64,000 nt of DNA from Paroedura picta (lineage: Eukaryota; Chordata; Lepidosauria; Squamata; Gekkonidae), in the NCBI RefSeq assembly GCF_049243985.1, contig NC_135379.1, positions 20,978,001 to 21,042,000 of the forward strand, given 5' to 3'. Shown here in pieces: positions 1-10,377 of the stretch; within the stretch, counting starts at the first letter, position 1, and each line of letters opens with the position of its first letter. Made by a program: the position numbers and the translations under genes. Under the pieces are notes generated by a model. The model saw only the letters and a list, made by a program, of their open reading frames with translations. It ran no database searches and was not told the origin of the DNA.

Positions 1-432
1 TTTCCTGTCACATATTTGATGCAGGGAAATGTATGCTGGACTAAATGTAGCTAAATATGAAAGAGGCAGCTTGATTTCTGTTTTCCTAATATAGCTACCT
101 GTTTGAAACAGAGTAGACCAAGGTTGTATATTTGCAAAGTCTAGTTATTTAAACTGATTTAAAACGTTTTAACTTCAACTACAATTCCTTCTTTGGAAAT
201 TGATAAGCAGAGGCTAGGTAGCCATCTGACAGAAATGCTGATTCTGTGCACTTAGTCAAATAGTAAGTGGATGGGCAGAAGGGCATCTTCTGGGCATGGA
301 ATTGGGTCACTGTGGTGGGCAGCTACTTGTTAATTTCCTGCATTCTGCAGGGGTGGGACTAGATGACCCTGCAGGCCCCTTCCAACTCTTGGATTCTATT
401 TAATGAGCTGACTTGGACTGTGATCCTCCATT
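1..432. other. Intergenic flank opening unit 1
   Basis: No gene is seen. The first bases recur from about 18709 in front of locus 3, so this is the downstream flank of the repeated inhibitor unit. It is absent at the unit 1/unit 2 junction near 8744, where the sequence jumps straight to the equivalent of position 415. Confidence 0.6.
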
Positions 433-862
433 TGTTCTTGAAAGCTCAACTCTTATTTAGCAATAGCACCGAAGGTGAAGTTTATTCAGTTTAAAGTAAT
501 GGTTTTCAACCTTCCTAATTCACCCCATGTCGTGGTGATCCCCAACCGTAAAATTATGCAGAAATTAAACCGAAACTGACCAATGACGTGAAGCTCTATT
601 ATTCATGATTGTATATAAATTGTTTTTTCCCCCCAGAGTTTGTCAGGTCAGTTCTGCCTCTCGTCCCACCAGCTGTGCCTGGCAGGAGACTGCCCTAGAG
701 GTACTGCTGGAGAGGCTGGAGGTCAAGTGGTCCTGACCCACAGGTTGAGAACCACTGGTTTAAAGAGATACATAGATAAATGATTCGGGATGTGGTGGAA
801 ACAGAAACTATTTTGCTGAGAAAAAAAGACTATAAGAGATCCTGCAGAAAAGGGGACCATCT
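433..862 (+). pseudogene. Inverted Kunitz-exon relic, unit 1
   Basis: The plus strand here keeps the end of a Kunitz domain: GCGGNRNYFAEK followed, after one frame change, by KDYKRSCRKG. This matches the conserved part of the fold from the fourth cysteine to the last, with the fifth cysteine replaced by Tyr. The front half is too decayed to read, and a hAT-type element (497-757) sits inside it. It points opposite to every other Kunitz exon in the window. The C-terminal motif recalls the third Kunitz domain of TFPI2, but I cannot assign orthology. It is non-functional as it stands. Confidence 0.6.
497..757. mobile_element. hAT-type MITE with 8-bp target duplication
   Basis: The terminal inverted repeat is roughly TGGTTTTCAACCTT on the left and AGGTTGAGAACCACTG on the right. 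The 8-bp duplication GTTTAAAG lies at 489-496 and 758-765. There is no transposase coding. The same insertion is in unit 2 (8823-9083), whereas the paralogous site is empty at 27962-27969 and 37463-37470. Confidence 0.85.
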
Positions 863-906
863 TTGCTATGGCAGTTTGTTACCGGCATTGCAGCAATAAT
901 TTAATC

Positions 907-1042
907 CAGGGGTAGTCAACCTGTGGTCCTCCAGATGTTCATGGACTACAATTCCCATGAGCCCTTGCCAGAAAATGCTGCCAGGGGCTCATGGGAATTG
1001 TAGTCCATGAACATCTGGAGGACCACAGGTTGACTACCCCTG
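907..1042. mobile_element. Palindromic hAT-type MITE (CAGGGGTAGTCAACC family)
   Basis: The two halves are near-perfect inverted repeats running into each other, starting CAGGGGTAGTCAACCTG and ending with its complement. Other copies in this window (25858, 34759, 51033, 56757) show clean 8-bp target duplications, which places the family with hAT transposons. No coding capacity. A duplication is not clear at this copy. Confidence 0.85.
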
Positions 1043-1281
1043 CACCTGTGAAGTTTATCTACCTCAGAAATATCCCTGGTGCTATCAGCCCCAAACTGCT
1101 GACTATCCCCACCTCCAAAAAAGCTACAGTCCTATGTATATTTCCACTCAGCTCAGTACCCTTCCTTCTGAATAAATATACATAGGTGTGGGCCACATAA
1201 ATCCTCAACTTTAAAGGAACAGCTTCCGGAACTGACTGAAGGGAGTGCATGCGAGCAGAAATTCTAACGTGTCCTATAGTA

Positions 1282-1655
1282 CAATGGTCCCCAACCCCCA
1301 GTCCAGAGACCGATTCCGGTCCGTAGATCAGTTGGTACCGGGTCGCGTCTCCTCCTCACCCTCTTCCCCAGCTGCTGCCTCGGGGGCTGCCCTGCGATTC
1401 TGCAGCCTTCTCACCTTTGGTGCTCTCCAATGGCGACCATGGCTGGGGCTCCCCCTCAGCATGGCATTGCGCAGCTGCTGCTCGCAGCGCCCCACAGTGG
1501 GTCTCAGCAATTCAGGGATGCCAGCAGGAAAGCAAATGGAGCAGGGGCTCAGGCGGTGGTGACATCCCTCAGCAAAATACTACCCCCCCCCCAGGCCTCA
1601 GTAAAATTGTCAAGCGTTGACCAGTCCCTGGTGATATAAAGGTTGGGAATCACTG
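1282..1655. mobile_element. hAT-type nonautonomous element (TGGTCCCCAACC family)
   Basis: Ends are CAATGGTCCCCAACC and GGTTGGGAATCACTG. The 8-bp target duplication CTATAGTA is at 1274-1281 and 1656-1663. The same site is unoccupied at 58089-58096 in unit 8. Open frames inside are GC-rich shadows. Confidence 0.85.
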
Positions 1656-1817
1656 CTATAGTAGAATCTACCCAGATGGCCCAAACTAAAAACTCGCACA
1701 CTGTTTTGTATCATTTTGGATTAAGGTTAAACCTAATACAAGGCATGATTTCATTTCCTCTTTTGGATTTTGTACTGATTTTCTTGAAAGTCTGTGTTCC
1801 CCTCCCCTTACCTGCAG

Positions 1818-1823
1818 TTTATT
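1818..1823 (-). promoter_or_regulatory. Polyadenylation signal of locus 1
   Basis: AATAAA on the minus strand, about 34 bases past the stop codon at 1857. The spacing suits the end of the last exon. The same signal is at 10289-10294 behind locus 2. Confidence 0.55.
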
Positions 1824-1856
1824 TTTTGCGATAAATAAAAGGTCACATTCTTGCCT

Positions 1857-1906
1857 CTACTCAGGCAACCACGATTCCGTCAAGATGTCATCTTCAGGCA
1901 AAAGAT
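1857..1906 (-). CDS. Locus 1 exon 4: acidic C-terminal tail
   Basis: The acceptor GATTTCTAG opens a phase-1 frame reading LLPEDDILTESWLPE and a stop. The same position holds an open, differently worded tail in loci 2, 5, 6 and 8, which supports it as the true last exon. Confidence 0.6.
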
Positions 1907-4900
1907 CTAGAAATCCAAGAAAGGGGTCATTGCATAATTTGTTCTCTTTAAATCCAACAGAGAAGGAATCAGCAGGGGAATCCCCATCAGTTTTCCCCCT
2001 GGGCAGTAGACAATGATCCTGCCCCAAGCCCCAAATCCGACAGAACTCAAGCTGGAGCACACCTTAGAGGGGCTCCCTGAAGCAGAGGTTTGGTGTGTGC
2101 TGCCTCAGTTACCCTGATTGCAAAATGTTTGATGGTATCAGACTAAACTATCAGCATGGAGCAGCTGTTTGTCCCTTATTCAGACACTGGTTTCCTGTTT
2201 TTATAACCGATAGGGGTCCAAAGTGGCTAACACATCTTTCCTCCCACCCTCCTGTCCTTCCCACCACTACCCTGTGAGGAAAGTTGGGCCGAGAGTCCAG
2301 CTGGCTTAAGTCGCTTCTCGCAAGAGTGGGGAACTTAATCTGGCGCAGCCCAATCCCAATCCTGAATTCTTGCCACTTAGTGTATAATGAAAGTGAAGGA
2401 GAAAAGACAAAGGGTACAGCAGACTGGAAGGGAAGGACCCATGACCTTGAGAAGGCACCCTGGCCTTCACCTCTGCCTCCCCCCCCCAGGACTCCACAGT
2501 CTCCTAGAGCTCCCATTAGTATCCTGATAATCTAGAAACAAGTGCACACATTTCCCCATATATCTACTTAATGAAAAGGAAGACAGTAAAAAAAGAAGAA
2601 GAAGAAGAACGAAAGCTGGGACTTCAGAGGGACCACATAATTTTGTGAGAACAGTGCCTCCATTTGCCCCCCTGTTGGTGTGGGCATGATGACCAAGAGG
2701 GGAGGTAGACTCTCCTCTTCTCTAGTGGACTTTAAACAGAGATGGGTAGCTGTCTAGCTTGAGATGAGACCAGATAGTCTAGAAGGCCCCTTCCAATCCC
2801 CGCAGTCTAGTATAGAAAGTAGTATTACGATTACCAGGATCGCAGTACTTCAAACAAGCATTTTTGGTTTTAAATCGGTTTAAATTTCCTTCACATCCTC
2901 CATAGGTGAATGGATAGCAACCCCTTTTCTTTAGGTCATAAAAATAACTTTTGAAGGAACCTTCGCATGGTCCTGGATCAGATGGTTGTCGGCATGAATA
3001 TTTCACATCTAAAGGAAAAAGAATCTATGCATCAATCAAAATCCCAATCTAAGGTCAATTTATGGGCCATGCTACCTGGGCTGGTTCTGTACTTAGTTTT
3101 TTCCGTTATCAATCCTGCTGAATTCAGATCGATTTGAACCCGGGTCTTCCTCCTTCCTACCCCCCGAATTGAAACAGAAAGTGTTGTGCACTTGATTGGG
3201 AAAGCTCAGAGTGGGGAGGGGAGTGGTGATCACAAAGCTACGTGTCTAGTTTTCTTTTCCTGAACGAGTGACAGGGTGGGGACAGAGAACAAGGCAAATC
3301 TCTACTGAGAGAAATGTGGGCTTCTGGAGTGCTGTCACTTTAAAAATAAATATTGGGAGGGAAGTCTTGAAACCGGGATTCAGGAACTCTTTGAACAGAT
3401 GCACTGGCCAATCAGGGAAGACTGGTTTGCTACGTCAGCATTGGAGGAAGTTAATCCGGCAAAATGCAGAAGATCTACACATATATTGGGGGATTTAAAA
3501 GCCGGTTCTTCAAATACAGTGAGTTATATCCGCTCCTGCATATTGCAGGGAAAAGGTAGGGTCATGGATGTTGCAGAGGGAAAATTAAAAGCACCCAAAA
3601 TCAAAATGGAAACTGAATAGAGTGCAGAGGGGAGGGGTGTATTCAGACTGGGAGAGGATAAAAATCAAAGTGCAGATTTGACCCAGGTTGAGCAAAGCAT
3701 CCATCCATGCAGGCTTTGGTATGGCTGGCAGGACCAATGGCCCATGGAGTACCTCAGTCCTTCCGTAATCCGTCTACAAGCAATTACACTGTGGCATGTT
3801 CCAGGCATGGAACACTGACCACATGCTGCACATTGGCAACAAGGTTATGAAAAGTATGTGGCCTTTTAAAGATGGAAGGTTGTGTTCTCACTAATCACAG
3901 GCAATTTATTTCCCTATTTTTGTTCCACTCTTATCCACAGTGGGGACCCCCTGCATTCTATTTCAAACCTCAGTGAGGTTGTGTCAGGCAAAGATGGTTT
4001 GAGGAGACCCCAGCAGGGTTATTAGATGAGAACAATATTCTGTAGAGCTGAAATGACACAGCATGGCCATCTCGCAAATGATGAGTATGCATAAGGTAAA
4101 GGTATCCCCTGTGCAAGCACAGAGTCATGCCTGACCCTTGGAGTGACACCCTCCAGCATTTTCATGGCAGACTCAATACAGGGTGGTTTGCCAGTGCCTT
4201 CCCCAGTCATTACCATTTACCCCCCAGCAAGCTGGGTACTCATTTTACCGACCTCGGAAGGATGGAAGGCTGAGTCAACCTTGAGCCGGCTGCTGGGATC
4301 GGCCTCCCAACCTCATGGACAGACAGCTTCAGACAGCCTTTCTGCCACTTACCACTCTGCACCACAAGAGGCTCTTGTGTATGCATACTTTAAAAAATAG
4401 GTTTCAAAATCCCATTTTACAATAAATTTGTAGAAACCAGTGGCTATATAAGAGGTGAACAATAGAACCAGCATTCTGTGGCCATGATGGTCGGAGTACA
4501 GATCAGCCATGAACACTTAGCATGAGAAGAAGCCACCATTCGAGAACAGAATTATACAACAACTGGACTTACAATGAATCCTATGGCACAGTGATGCGCA
4601 TTCATTCAAGGTTCTGAAGTTATTGGCATTCGCGTCACATCCACCATAAGTAAACCTCCTGCAGTGTTGAGTGTACCTGTCGTAATACCACCTAGGAATT
4701 GACGCCTTACAAACTCCTCCGTGTTTGGGCTGCAGGCATACATCATAGGGGTCTATAAGAAAAGGGGAAAGAAAAGGGGCTTCAGCACAATCCAGTTGCA
4801 GTGTCTAGGCACATTATAAATACATCCCACTTCAACAAACGCAGACTTGGCAGCAGAGTATTATGGAAAGTTAACCCAAAAGCAAGAGGTAATTGTCTCA

Positions 4901-5208
4901 TGGCCATTTTGCAAAGTCTTGCACCATCTTCCAGTTGTCCTTCAAGAGGCAACCTGATATTGTGGTTACAGGATGGGACTAGGACTAGGGAGGCAAGATT
5001 CAAATCCCTCCCCTCCCCTCCCACCATCCATTTCAATCTAAAAGGGTCAGATATAGCAGGTAAGACGAAAGACTTCTAGAGGCCGCGATCGGGAAGAGCC
5101 CTTGCCACCGTGCGTAGAAAATACTCATTCGGGTAGTTGTCTGACTCAAAGCCTCTCCGAAGGCGATTACCCGGCTCTTCAGCAATGCTCAACGACTGGA
5201 CGCGCCCC

Positions 5209-5243
<35 letters not shown>

Positions 5244-5294
5244 GGCCCCGCCTGGCAGGAGGGCGTCGTGCCGGGAGCGAGAGAGCGGCGTCAT
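1857..5294 (-). CDS. Secreted two-Kunitz protease inhibitor, locus 1
   Basis: Predicted join of 5171-5294, 4573-4752, 2835-3008 and 1857-1906, all phase 1, giving about 175 residues. It opens with a signal peptide holding an 11-Leu core, then two Kunitz/BPTI domains with all six cysteines each, then a 16-residue acidic tail ending in LPE. Such proteins insert an exposed loop into the active site of serine proteases outside the cell. K1 has Lys at P1 (GGVCKAS), typical of trypsin- or plasmin-like targets. K2 has Glu at P1 (GPCEGSF), which is unusual. The start is the only Met before the hydrophobic core and lies about 47 bases after a TATA box. Locus 2 is the nearest paralog. The exact family name is not assigned: TFPI-like, bikunin-like and reptile-specific inhibitors are all possible. 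Confidence 0.8.
1907..2834 (-). other. Locus 1 intron 3
   Basis: No gene or classified repeat is recognised. A GAA-rich simple run lies near 2596-2612. Compared with locus 2, about 955 bases are missing, with the break at about 2496 between two ACTCC repeats. Confidence 0.5.
2835..3008 (-). CDS. Locus 1 exon 3: Kunitz domain 2
   Basis: A 174-base exon with acceptor CCTTTAG. All six cysteines are kept (SCRQPSDPGPCEGSF, KKRGC, FTYGGC, NACLKYC). Two GTAAT donors lie six bases apart, both in phase 1, so the exon may end at 2835 or 2829. Without splicing the frame would stop at 2779. Confidence 0.8.
3079..3685. repeat. Unclassified interspersed repeat R1 in intron 2, locus 1
   Basis: The sequence breaks from the paralogous intron at ACCTGG and returns at AGGTTGAGC. 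The undisturbed site reads straight through near 29071, 23911, 48160 and 62412. Related copies lie at 12520-13138, 18959-19580, 33471-34020 and 42944-43495, with fragments at 25576 and 35553. No coding or clear termini identified. Confidence 0.6.
4096..4375 (-). mobile_element. tRNA-derived SINE in intron 2, locus 1
   Basis: Read on the minus strand it starts with a tRNA-like head (AGCCTCTTGTG...CAGAGTGGTAAG; A box and a B-box-like region) and ends in a non-tRNA tail finishing GGGGATACCTTTACC. The same family is at 13518, 19989, 30120 and 39626. Confidence 0.8.
4573..4752 (-). CDS. Locus 1 exon 2: Kunitz domain 1
   Basis: Acceptor CTTATAG and donor GTAAGT bound a 180-base exon. Cysteine spacing is that of BPTI: VCLQPKHGGVCKAS, then WYYDRYTQHC, FTYGGC, LNECASLC. 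The conserved GGC and aromatic residues are present. The binding loop runs from about GGVCKAS to IPRW and is where the paralogs differ. Confidence 0.85.
5171..5294 (-). CDS. Locus 1 exon 1: signal peptide
   Basis: Encodes 41 residues plus one base: an Arg-rich start (MTPLSRSRHD), a Leu-only core from a CTG repeat, then GRVQS, a likely cleavage area, and SLSIAEEP. The donor is G followed by GTAATC. This donor is conserved in loci 1-6, with GTAAAC in locus 7. Confidence 0.8.
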
Positions 5295-5425
5295 GGCCCG
5301 CCAAGAGGAGTTTGCGGCTCTGCCCCGGCCAGCCGCCGTCCTTATAGGGCCCGAAGCCGGGGCAAGGAAGGCGCGGCACCCCTGCGGCCTCGCCGCTTCA
5401 GCGACTACCCCAATGGCATGAGGAG
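5295..5425 (-). promoter_or_regulatory. Core promoter of locus 1 (TATA and inverted CCAAT)
   Basis: On the minus strand CCTATAAGG (5341-5347 on the plus strand) lies about 47 bases before the ATG, implying a short leader of about 20 bases. An inverted CCAAT motif sits at about 5412-5416. The block is nearly unchanged in front of loci 1, 2, 3, 5, 6 and 7. Confidence 0.7.
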
Positions 5426-5438
5426 TTTCAAGGGGAGG

Positions 5439-5470
5439 GGAGACAGGCCCGGGGGGGGGGGAGACTAGGA
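5439..5470. repeat. G-rich promoter-proximal minisatellite, locus 1
   Basis: A G run of about ten in a GGGGAGACA context, roughly 100 bases upstream of the TATA box. Copy number of the GAGACACGCGG unit differs at each locus (see 21594, 31526, 41020, 55536). Confidence 0.7.
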
Positions 5471-7223
5471 AGGGCTCCGCTGCGGGGTCAGGGGAAGGCG
5501 AAGCAGTCTCGCTGCAGCGTCAGCCTTTCTGGGCTGATCCCGGCCGGGGATGCTCCATGCCGAAGTCAAAGCAAAAGCAGGGGCAGTTTCTATTTGTGCT
5601 TCCAAACTTCATTTTCCTTCCTCTTTCTGAGGTGTCTGATGCAGGTGAATTCCCCATGATCGGTTAGACATTTTGGAGGACGATTATAACTAAAATGTTT
5701 GTTCTCCTCAAAGGTGGGTCAGGTCCAGACATGCTGAGGCCTTAAACTGTGTCAGAGCTCACAGCCTTAACCTTACAATGGGCATTTAGTAACTTGTAGG
5801 GCCCCTCATCACCTATATATTTTTGTGTTTCTGTTAACCATAAACCTAATTTATCCAAGGATCCTGGGAAGGGCGTTCATTCATTATATCTGAGTAATCT
5901 GACACTTCGAGGGATGGAAATATATTAGAAATTGGAACAGAATCAGCAAGATGTCGTGTTAGACGAGATCCATGATCCGCCAAGAGAAGGAAGAGAGAGT
6001 TGGTTTTTATACCCCACGTTTCACTTCCTGAGGGAATTCTAAAGCAGCTGCTTCTGTTCTACTTTCTGTGGATGTTGGAGGAAAACAAATTTTGCCATTA
6101 GCTTACTGCTGGTTAGAGTTTGAACACTGGGCATACAATGACTGAACCCCTGTGACTGAGCAGGTGAGGTAATTATTTGCACTTCGCAGTTCTCCCCAAT
6201 ACTGATGCTGCACAGTAGGTGATGTAGCTGGCCACAGTCCAATTGTAGCCTCAAGCCTGGATATACACAATACTTGTATTAAAACACTTATTCCTTCGGG
6301 AGTGTTAGGAAGAGAACGCTCAGTGTATCGAGGTATCTGAAGCTTTAGCCGTGCATGCACAGCACGGTTACACCTTTCTAAACCAGTTGACTTCAGTGGA
6401 CTTAGGAAGGTATAATTCTGTTTAGGACTGCACTGTAAATGATAGTAGGTGTGTGCGATTATCTTTTTAGCCCAGGCTTCCTGTATTGAGCTCAGGAGAG
6501 AGTATATGATTCTCATGTCTCATTTGGAACAAGGACCTCAACGGGGAAAGACTCTTTGGTACTTCCGTGTTCTTCTCATACTTATTAGTCATGAAGGTTC
6601 CTAGATGTTCTTGGTCCAGTTGTTTCTTTCAGCCTAATCTGGGTTAAAGAGAAGTAGGCCCATGTGGGATTCCCAAATCATACCCTGACCTAAACAGAAC
6701 AGGTTGCTGTTTGCTCTGTATATACATCAGAACCTGTCATAGCTTTAGAATCTCAGGGGTGGCCAAACTGTGGCTCTCCAGGTGTCCATGGACTGTAACT
6801 ACCATGAGTCTGATGACACGAACTCCCAGAGAACAACAGGGCCCTGAAGGAGCTAACATTGTTCTAGAAGGCCTGCAAGATGGAGCTCTTCCACGAGGCA
6901 TTTGGTTGATATGCTTGGAATACTACATGGGCCTCCCCTAATGGCTTGCAGTTGTCCTCCTACATTTCCCTCTCCCATGGGGGATTATCAGATCAATATT
7001 GAGTTTATGATATCAAACTGCTAGTTTTTTAGTATTTTAACTGTATGTATGTATCTCATGGTTTTAGTGCTAATAATCATGCATGCTGCCGCGAAGTGAC
7101 TGGCTGAAGACACGCGGCCTATACATACATAAAGTCATCTCTCCTTAAGAATCAGAAAGCCAGAGCAGATGGAACTTTTGAAGAAATGCTATATATATGG
7201 TAAAGCTTATAATTCATCTAGGG

Positions 7224-7308
7224 CGGGGGTAATCACCCTCCTGGTGGCAGGGTCTCATGGGAATTGTAGTTCATGGACATCTGGAGGACCACAGGTTGAC
7301 TACCCCTG
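7224..7308. mobile_element. Internally deleted palindromic hAT MITE
   Basis: Only one full arm remains. The 8-bp target duplication ATCTAGGG lies at 7216-7223 and 7309-7316. A fuller version of the same insertion is at 34759-34884 and 44230-44355, so the insertion predates the split of the two unit types. Confidence 0.8.
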
Positions 7309-8370
7309 ATCTAGGGGATACCAACTGCATTTACTAAGTTGAGGAAAGCTGAAAGAAAGCTCCAGTCATTAGAAATCAGGAAAGTACAAAGACCATGAGA
7401 GCATCAAAATCGGCTTTATTAGGAACAGGCTAATAAGTCTTTTGGGAAGATGAAGAGTCAACAGTACTCAATTTCTACTTCGATTGCATGTGAAAAATTT
7501 CAGATATTCCAATTTTGCGATTACTACGTATTCTTTAATGAGCTTTATATAGGAAAAGACTGAAAAATAACAAGGGAGTCCTAGAGGTTTTTGTTGTTGT
7601 TGCTAGCAAAGACGTTCTGGGGCCCCCAGTTTTCTGATATTTCTTTATTACCTTCTCACATATTTATTCCCCACTTTTGTCCTCAGAGGGCCCTAACAGG
7701 AAAAAAAATGCCTTTAAGTGAAAGAGGTGAACAAAAATAACCACCATCTTTGGCTGGTCCAGGACCAGCAATGGTCTTTCCCAACTTTCTCCTTGTGCTT
7801 TTTTAATGTGTTTCCATTAGAGTTACCGGCCCTGCACTGGTACCCAGTGAGAAATGATGGACTGCCTGATTAGCATCATGTTAACATCAGCATGTCACTT
7901 CATGTGTACATCAGAGGTGATGTCATCACACCAGAAGTGATTCCCTCATTCCACTTGTCACAGTGCTAATGCTTTTATTCTTTCCTTGACAAGATGATGA
8001 ACAAGCCATCTGTAATTCAGATTGCATCAAGCCTTTCGTCTACACTAAGGACTTCAGAAAAATGGTAATCCTTTCATATGCTGTTGTGGCTCCCAAAAGG
8101 GCTTCGCTCAGAAGCAATTTGAGTGGATTTCCGTTATGGGACAGTACTCTGTGCCATAAACTCTCATAGCTTCTGCCTCAGTGTATGAATGCCCATTCAT
8201 CCCACTGGATCCACATCAATCTCCTTTTCCAGAGATGAACTTTCATAAGGCTGGCCAGTTTTATGCTCCAATGTCAGAACCTTACAGGACGCATACTTTG
8301 GCTAGGCTGTGCTGCACTCCATCTTAACCTGGGTCAAGGAAAGGAGGGACAAGCTTCTGTATCAGACCCC

Positions 8371-8388
8371 CCCACACACACACACACA
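8371..8388. repeat. (CA)n microsatellite
   Basis: A run of CA dinucleotides after a C run. The matching site in unit 2 (17811-17835) is longer and borders the rearrangement at 18061-18500. Confidence 0.8.
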
Positions 8389-8754
8389 CATCCCTCCTGT
8401 GCAACACACAGATTTTTCTAGCTGGACCACAATGACTCTGGCGTATTACATTTTTAACTATTGTATACGGAAAGGACAGTTCTATAATATCTACATATGA
8501 TAAGCAAATGCTGTAAATTATAAGTCTCCCAATCGGTGAAAACAGAGCATGTAAAGAGTTCAGATATGTGATTTAATGTGCCATGCAGTGATTGTTTGCT
8601 GTAGACTTCTCATCCTTATGTTGATGTTTGTCTTTTCCTATTAATAATAATAAAAAAAGAACCAAATCACAATCGGAGTATTTTTATTCCCCCTGAGTGA
8701 TACAGGGCTTCCTTCATCACAACTCCTTGTACCCTTTCAGTCTGGACTGTGATC

Positions 8755-9190
8755 CTCCATTTGTTCTTGAAAGCTCAACTCTCATTTAGCAATAGCACCG
8801 AAGGTGAACGTGAAGTTTAAAGTAGTGGTTTTCAACCTTCCTAATTCACCCCATGTCGTGGTGATCCCTAACCGTAAAATTATGCAGAAATTAAACCGAA
8901 ACTGACCAATGACGTGAAGCTCTATTATTCATGATTGTATATAAATTGTTTTTTTCCCCAGGGTTTGTCAGGTCAGTTCTGCCTCTCGTCCCACCAAGCT
9001 GTGCCTGGCAGGAGACTGCCCTAGAGGTACTGCTGGAGCAGCTGGCGGCCGAGTGGTCCTGACCCACAGGTTGAGAACCACTGGTTTAAAGAGATACATA
9101 GATAAATGATTCGGGATCTGGTGGAAACAGAAACTATTTTGCTGAGAAAAAAAGACTATAAGAGATCCTGCAGAAAAGGGGACTATCTTT
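8755..9190 (+). pseudogene. Inverted Kunitz-exon relic, unit 2
   Basis: Counterpart of the relic at 433-862, with the same embedded MITE. It reads G-S-G-G-N-R-N-Y-F-A-E, so the fourth cysteine has also become Ser. The trailing KDYKRSCRKG is kept in a shifted frame. Confidence 0.55.
8823..9083. mobile_element. hAT-type MITE, unit 2 copy
   Basis: Same insertion as 497-757, with GTTTAAAG at 8815-8822 and 9084-9091. It was inherited through the unit duplication. Confidence 0.85.
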
Positions 9191-9232
9191 GCTATGGCAG
9201 TTTGTTACCGGCATTGCAGCAATAATTTAATC

Positions 9233-9368
9233 CAGGGGTAGTCAACCTGTGGTCCTCCAGATGTTCATGGACTACAATTCCCATGAGCCCTTGCCAGCAA
9301 ATGCTGCCAGGGGCTCATGGGAATTGTAGTCCATGAACATCTGGAGGACCACAGGTTGACTACCCCTG
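9233..9368. mobile_element. Palindromic hAT MITE, unit 2
   Basis: Counterpart of 907-1042. Both arms are intact and could form a long hairpin. Confidence 0.85.
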
Positions 9369-9607
9369 CACTTGTGAAGTTTATCTACCACAGAAATATC
9401 CCTGGTGCTATCAGCCCCAAACTGCTGACTATCCCCACCTCCAAAAAAGCTACAGTCCTATGTATATTTCCACTCAGCTCAGTACCCTTCTTTCTGAATA
9501 AATATACATAGGTGTGGGCCACATAAATCCTCAACTTTAAAGGAACAGCTTCCGGAACTGACTGAAGGGAGTGCATGCGAGCAGAAATTCTAACGTGTCC
9601 TATAGTA

Positions 9608-9984
9608 CAATGGTCCCCAACCCCCAGTCCGGAGACCGGTTCTGGTCCGTAGATCAGTTGGTACCGGGTCGCGGCTCCTCCTCATCCTCCTCCCCAGCTG
9701 CTGCCTCAGGGGCTGCCCTGCGATTCTGCAGCCTTCTCACCTTTGGTGCTCTCCAATGGCAACCATGGCTGGGGCTCCCCCTCGGCATGGCATTGCGCAG
9801 CTGCTGCTGGCAGCGCCCCCCAGTGGGCGGCAGCAATTCAGGGATGCCAGCGGGAAAGCAAATGGAGCAGGGGCTCAGGCAGTGGTGACATCCCTCGGCA
9901 AAATACTAACCCCCCCCCCCCAGGCCTCAGTAAAATTGTCAAGCGTTGACCGGTCCCTGGTGATAAAAAGGTTGGGAAACCCTG
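9608..9984. mobile_element. hAT-type nonautonomous element, unit 2
   Basis: Counterpart of 1282-1655, with CTATAGTA at 9600-9607 and 9985-9992. Confidence 0.85.
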
Positions 9985-10288
9985 CTATAGTAGAATCTAC
10001 CCAAATGGCCCAAACTAAAAACTCGCACACTGTTTTGTATCATTTTGGATTAAGGTTAAACCTAATACAAGGCATGATTTCATTTCCTCTTTTGGATTCT
10101 GTACTGTTTTTCTTGAACGTTCTTCCTGGAGCCCTTTCCTTTCTTTTAAAACCCCTCCTCCAGAGGACTAAAGACCCTTCATGTTAAAGGCCCTCTTTAC
10201 CATCAGGAAAACGAAACCGTTTCCTCCCCTGCAAGTTAAATACTTCAATTTGATTTCCAAGTCTGTGTTTCCCTCCCCTTACCTGCAG

Positions 10289-10294
10289 TTTATT
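10289..10294 (-). promoter_or_regulatory. Polyadenylation signal of locus 2
   Basis: AATAAA on the minus strand about 34 bases past the stop at 10328. Confidence 0.55.
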
Positions 10295-10327
10295 TTTTGC
10301 GATAAATAAAAGGTCACATTCTTGCCT

Positions 10328-10377
10328 CTACTCAGGCAACGACGATTCCAACAAGATGTCATCTTCAGGCAAACGAT
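10328..10377 (-). CDS. Locus 2 exon 4: acidic tail
   Basis: Acceptor GATTTCTAG, then RLPEDDILLESSLPE and a stop. All four base differences from locus 1 alter residues. Confidence 0.6.

Larger units (their letters stand above)
5471..8742. other. Upstream flank of locus 1, no gene
   Basis: This 3.3-kb stretch is repeated behind locus 2 (14897 on), and its parts recur behind loci 5, 6 and 7. The first 300 bases are the most conserved segment among all loci. It holds a MITE at 7224 and a CA run at 8371-8388. The minus-strand frame at 6103-6516 is open in two copies only because they are recent duplicates. Confidence 0.5.

Noticed and set aside
6103-6516. 137-residue minus-strand frame, identical at 15531-15944
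   Set aside because: Identical because the units are recent duplicates. Copies B1 and B2 are cut short, no domain is visible, and it lies in conserved noncoding flank.
9756-10187. 143-residue plus-strand frame
   Set aside because: Lies mostly inside a nonautonomous hAT element and its flank. Unit 1 does not keep it open.
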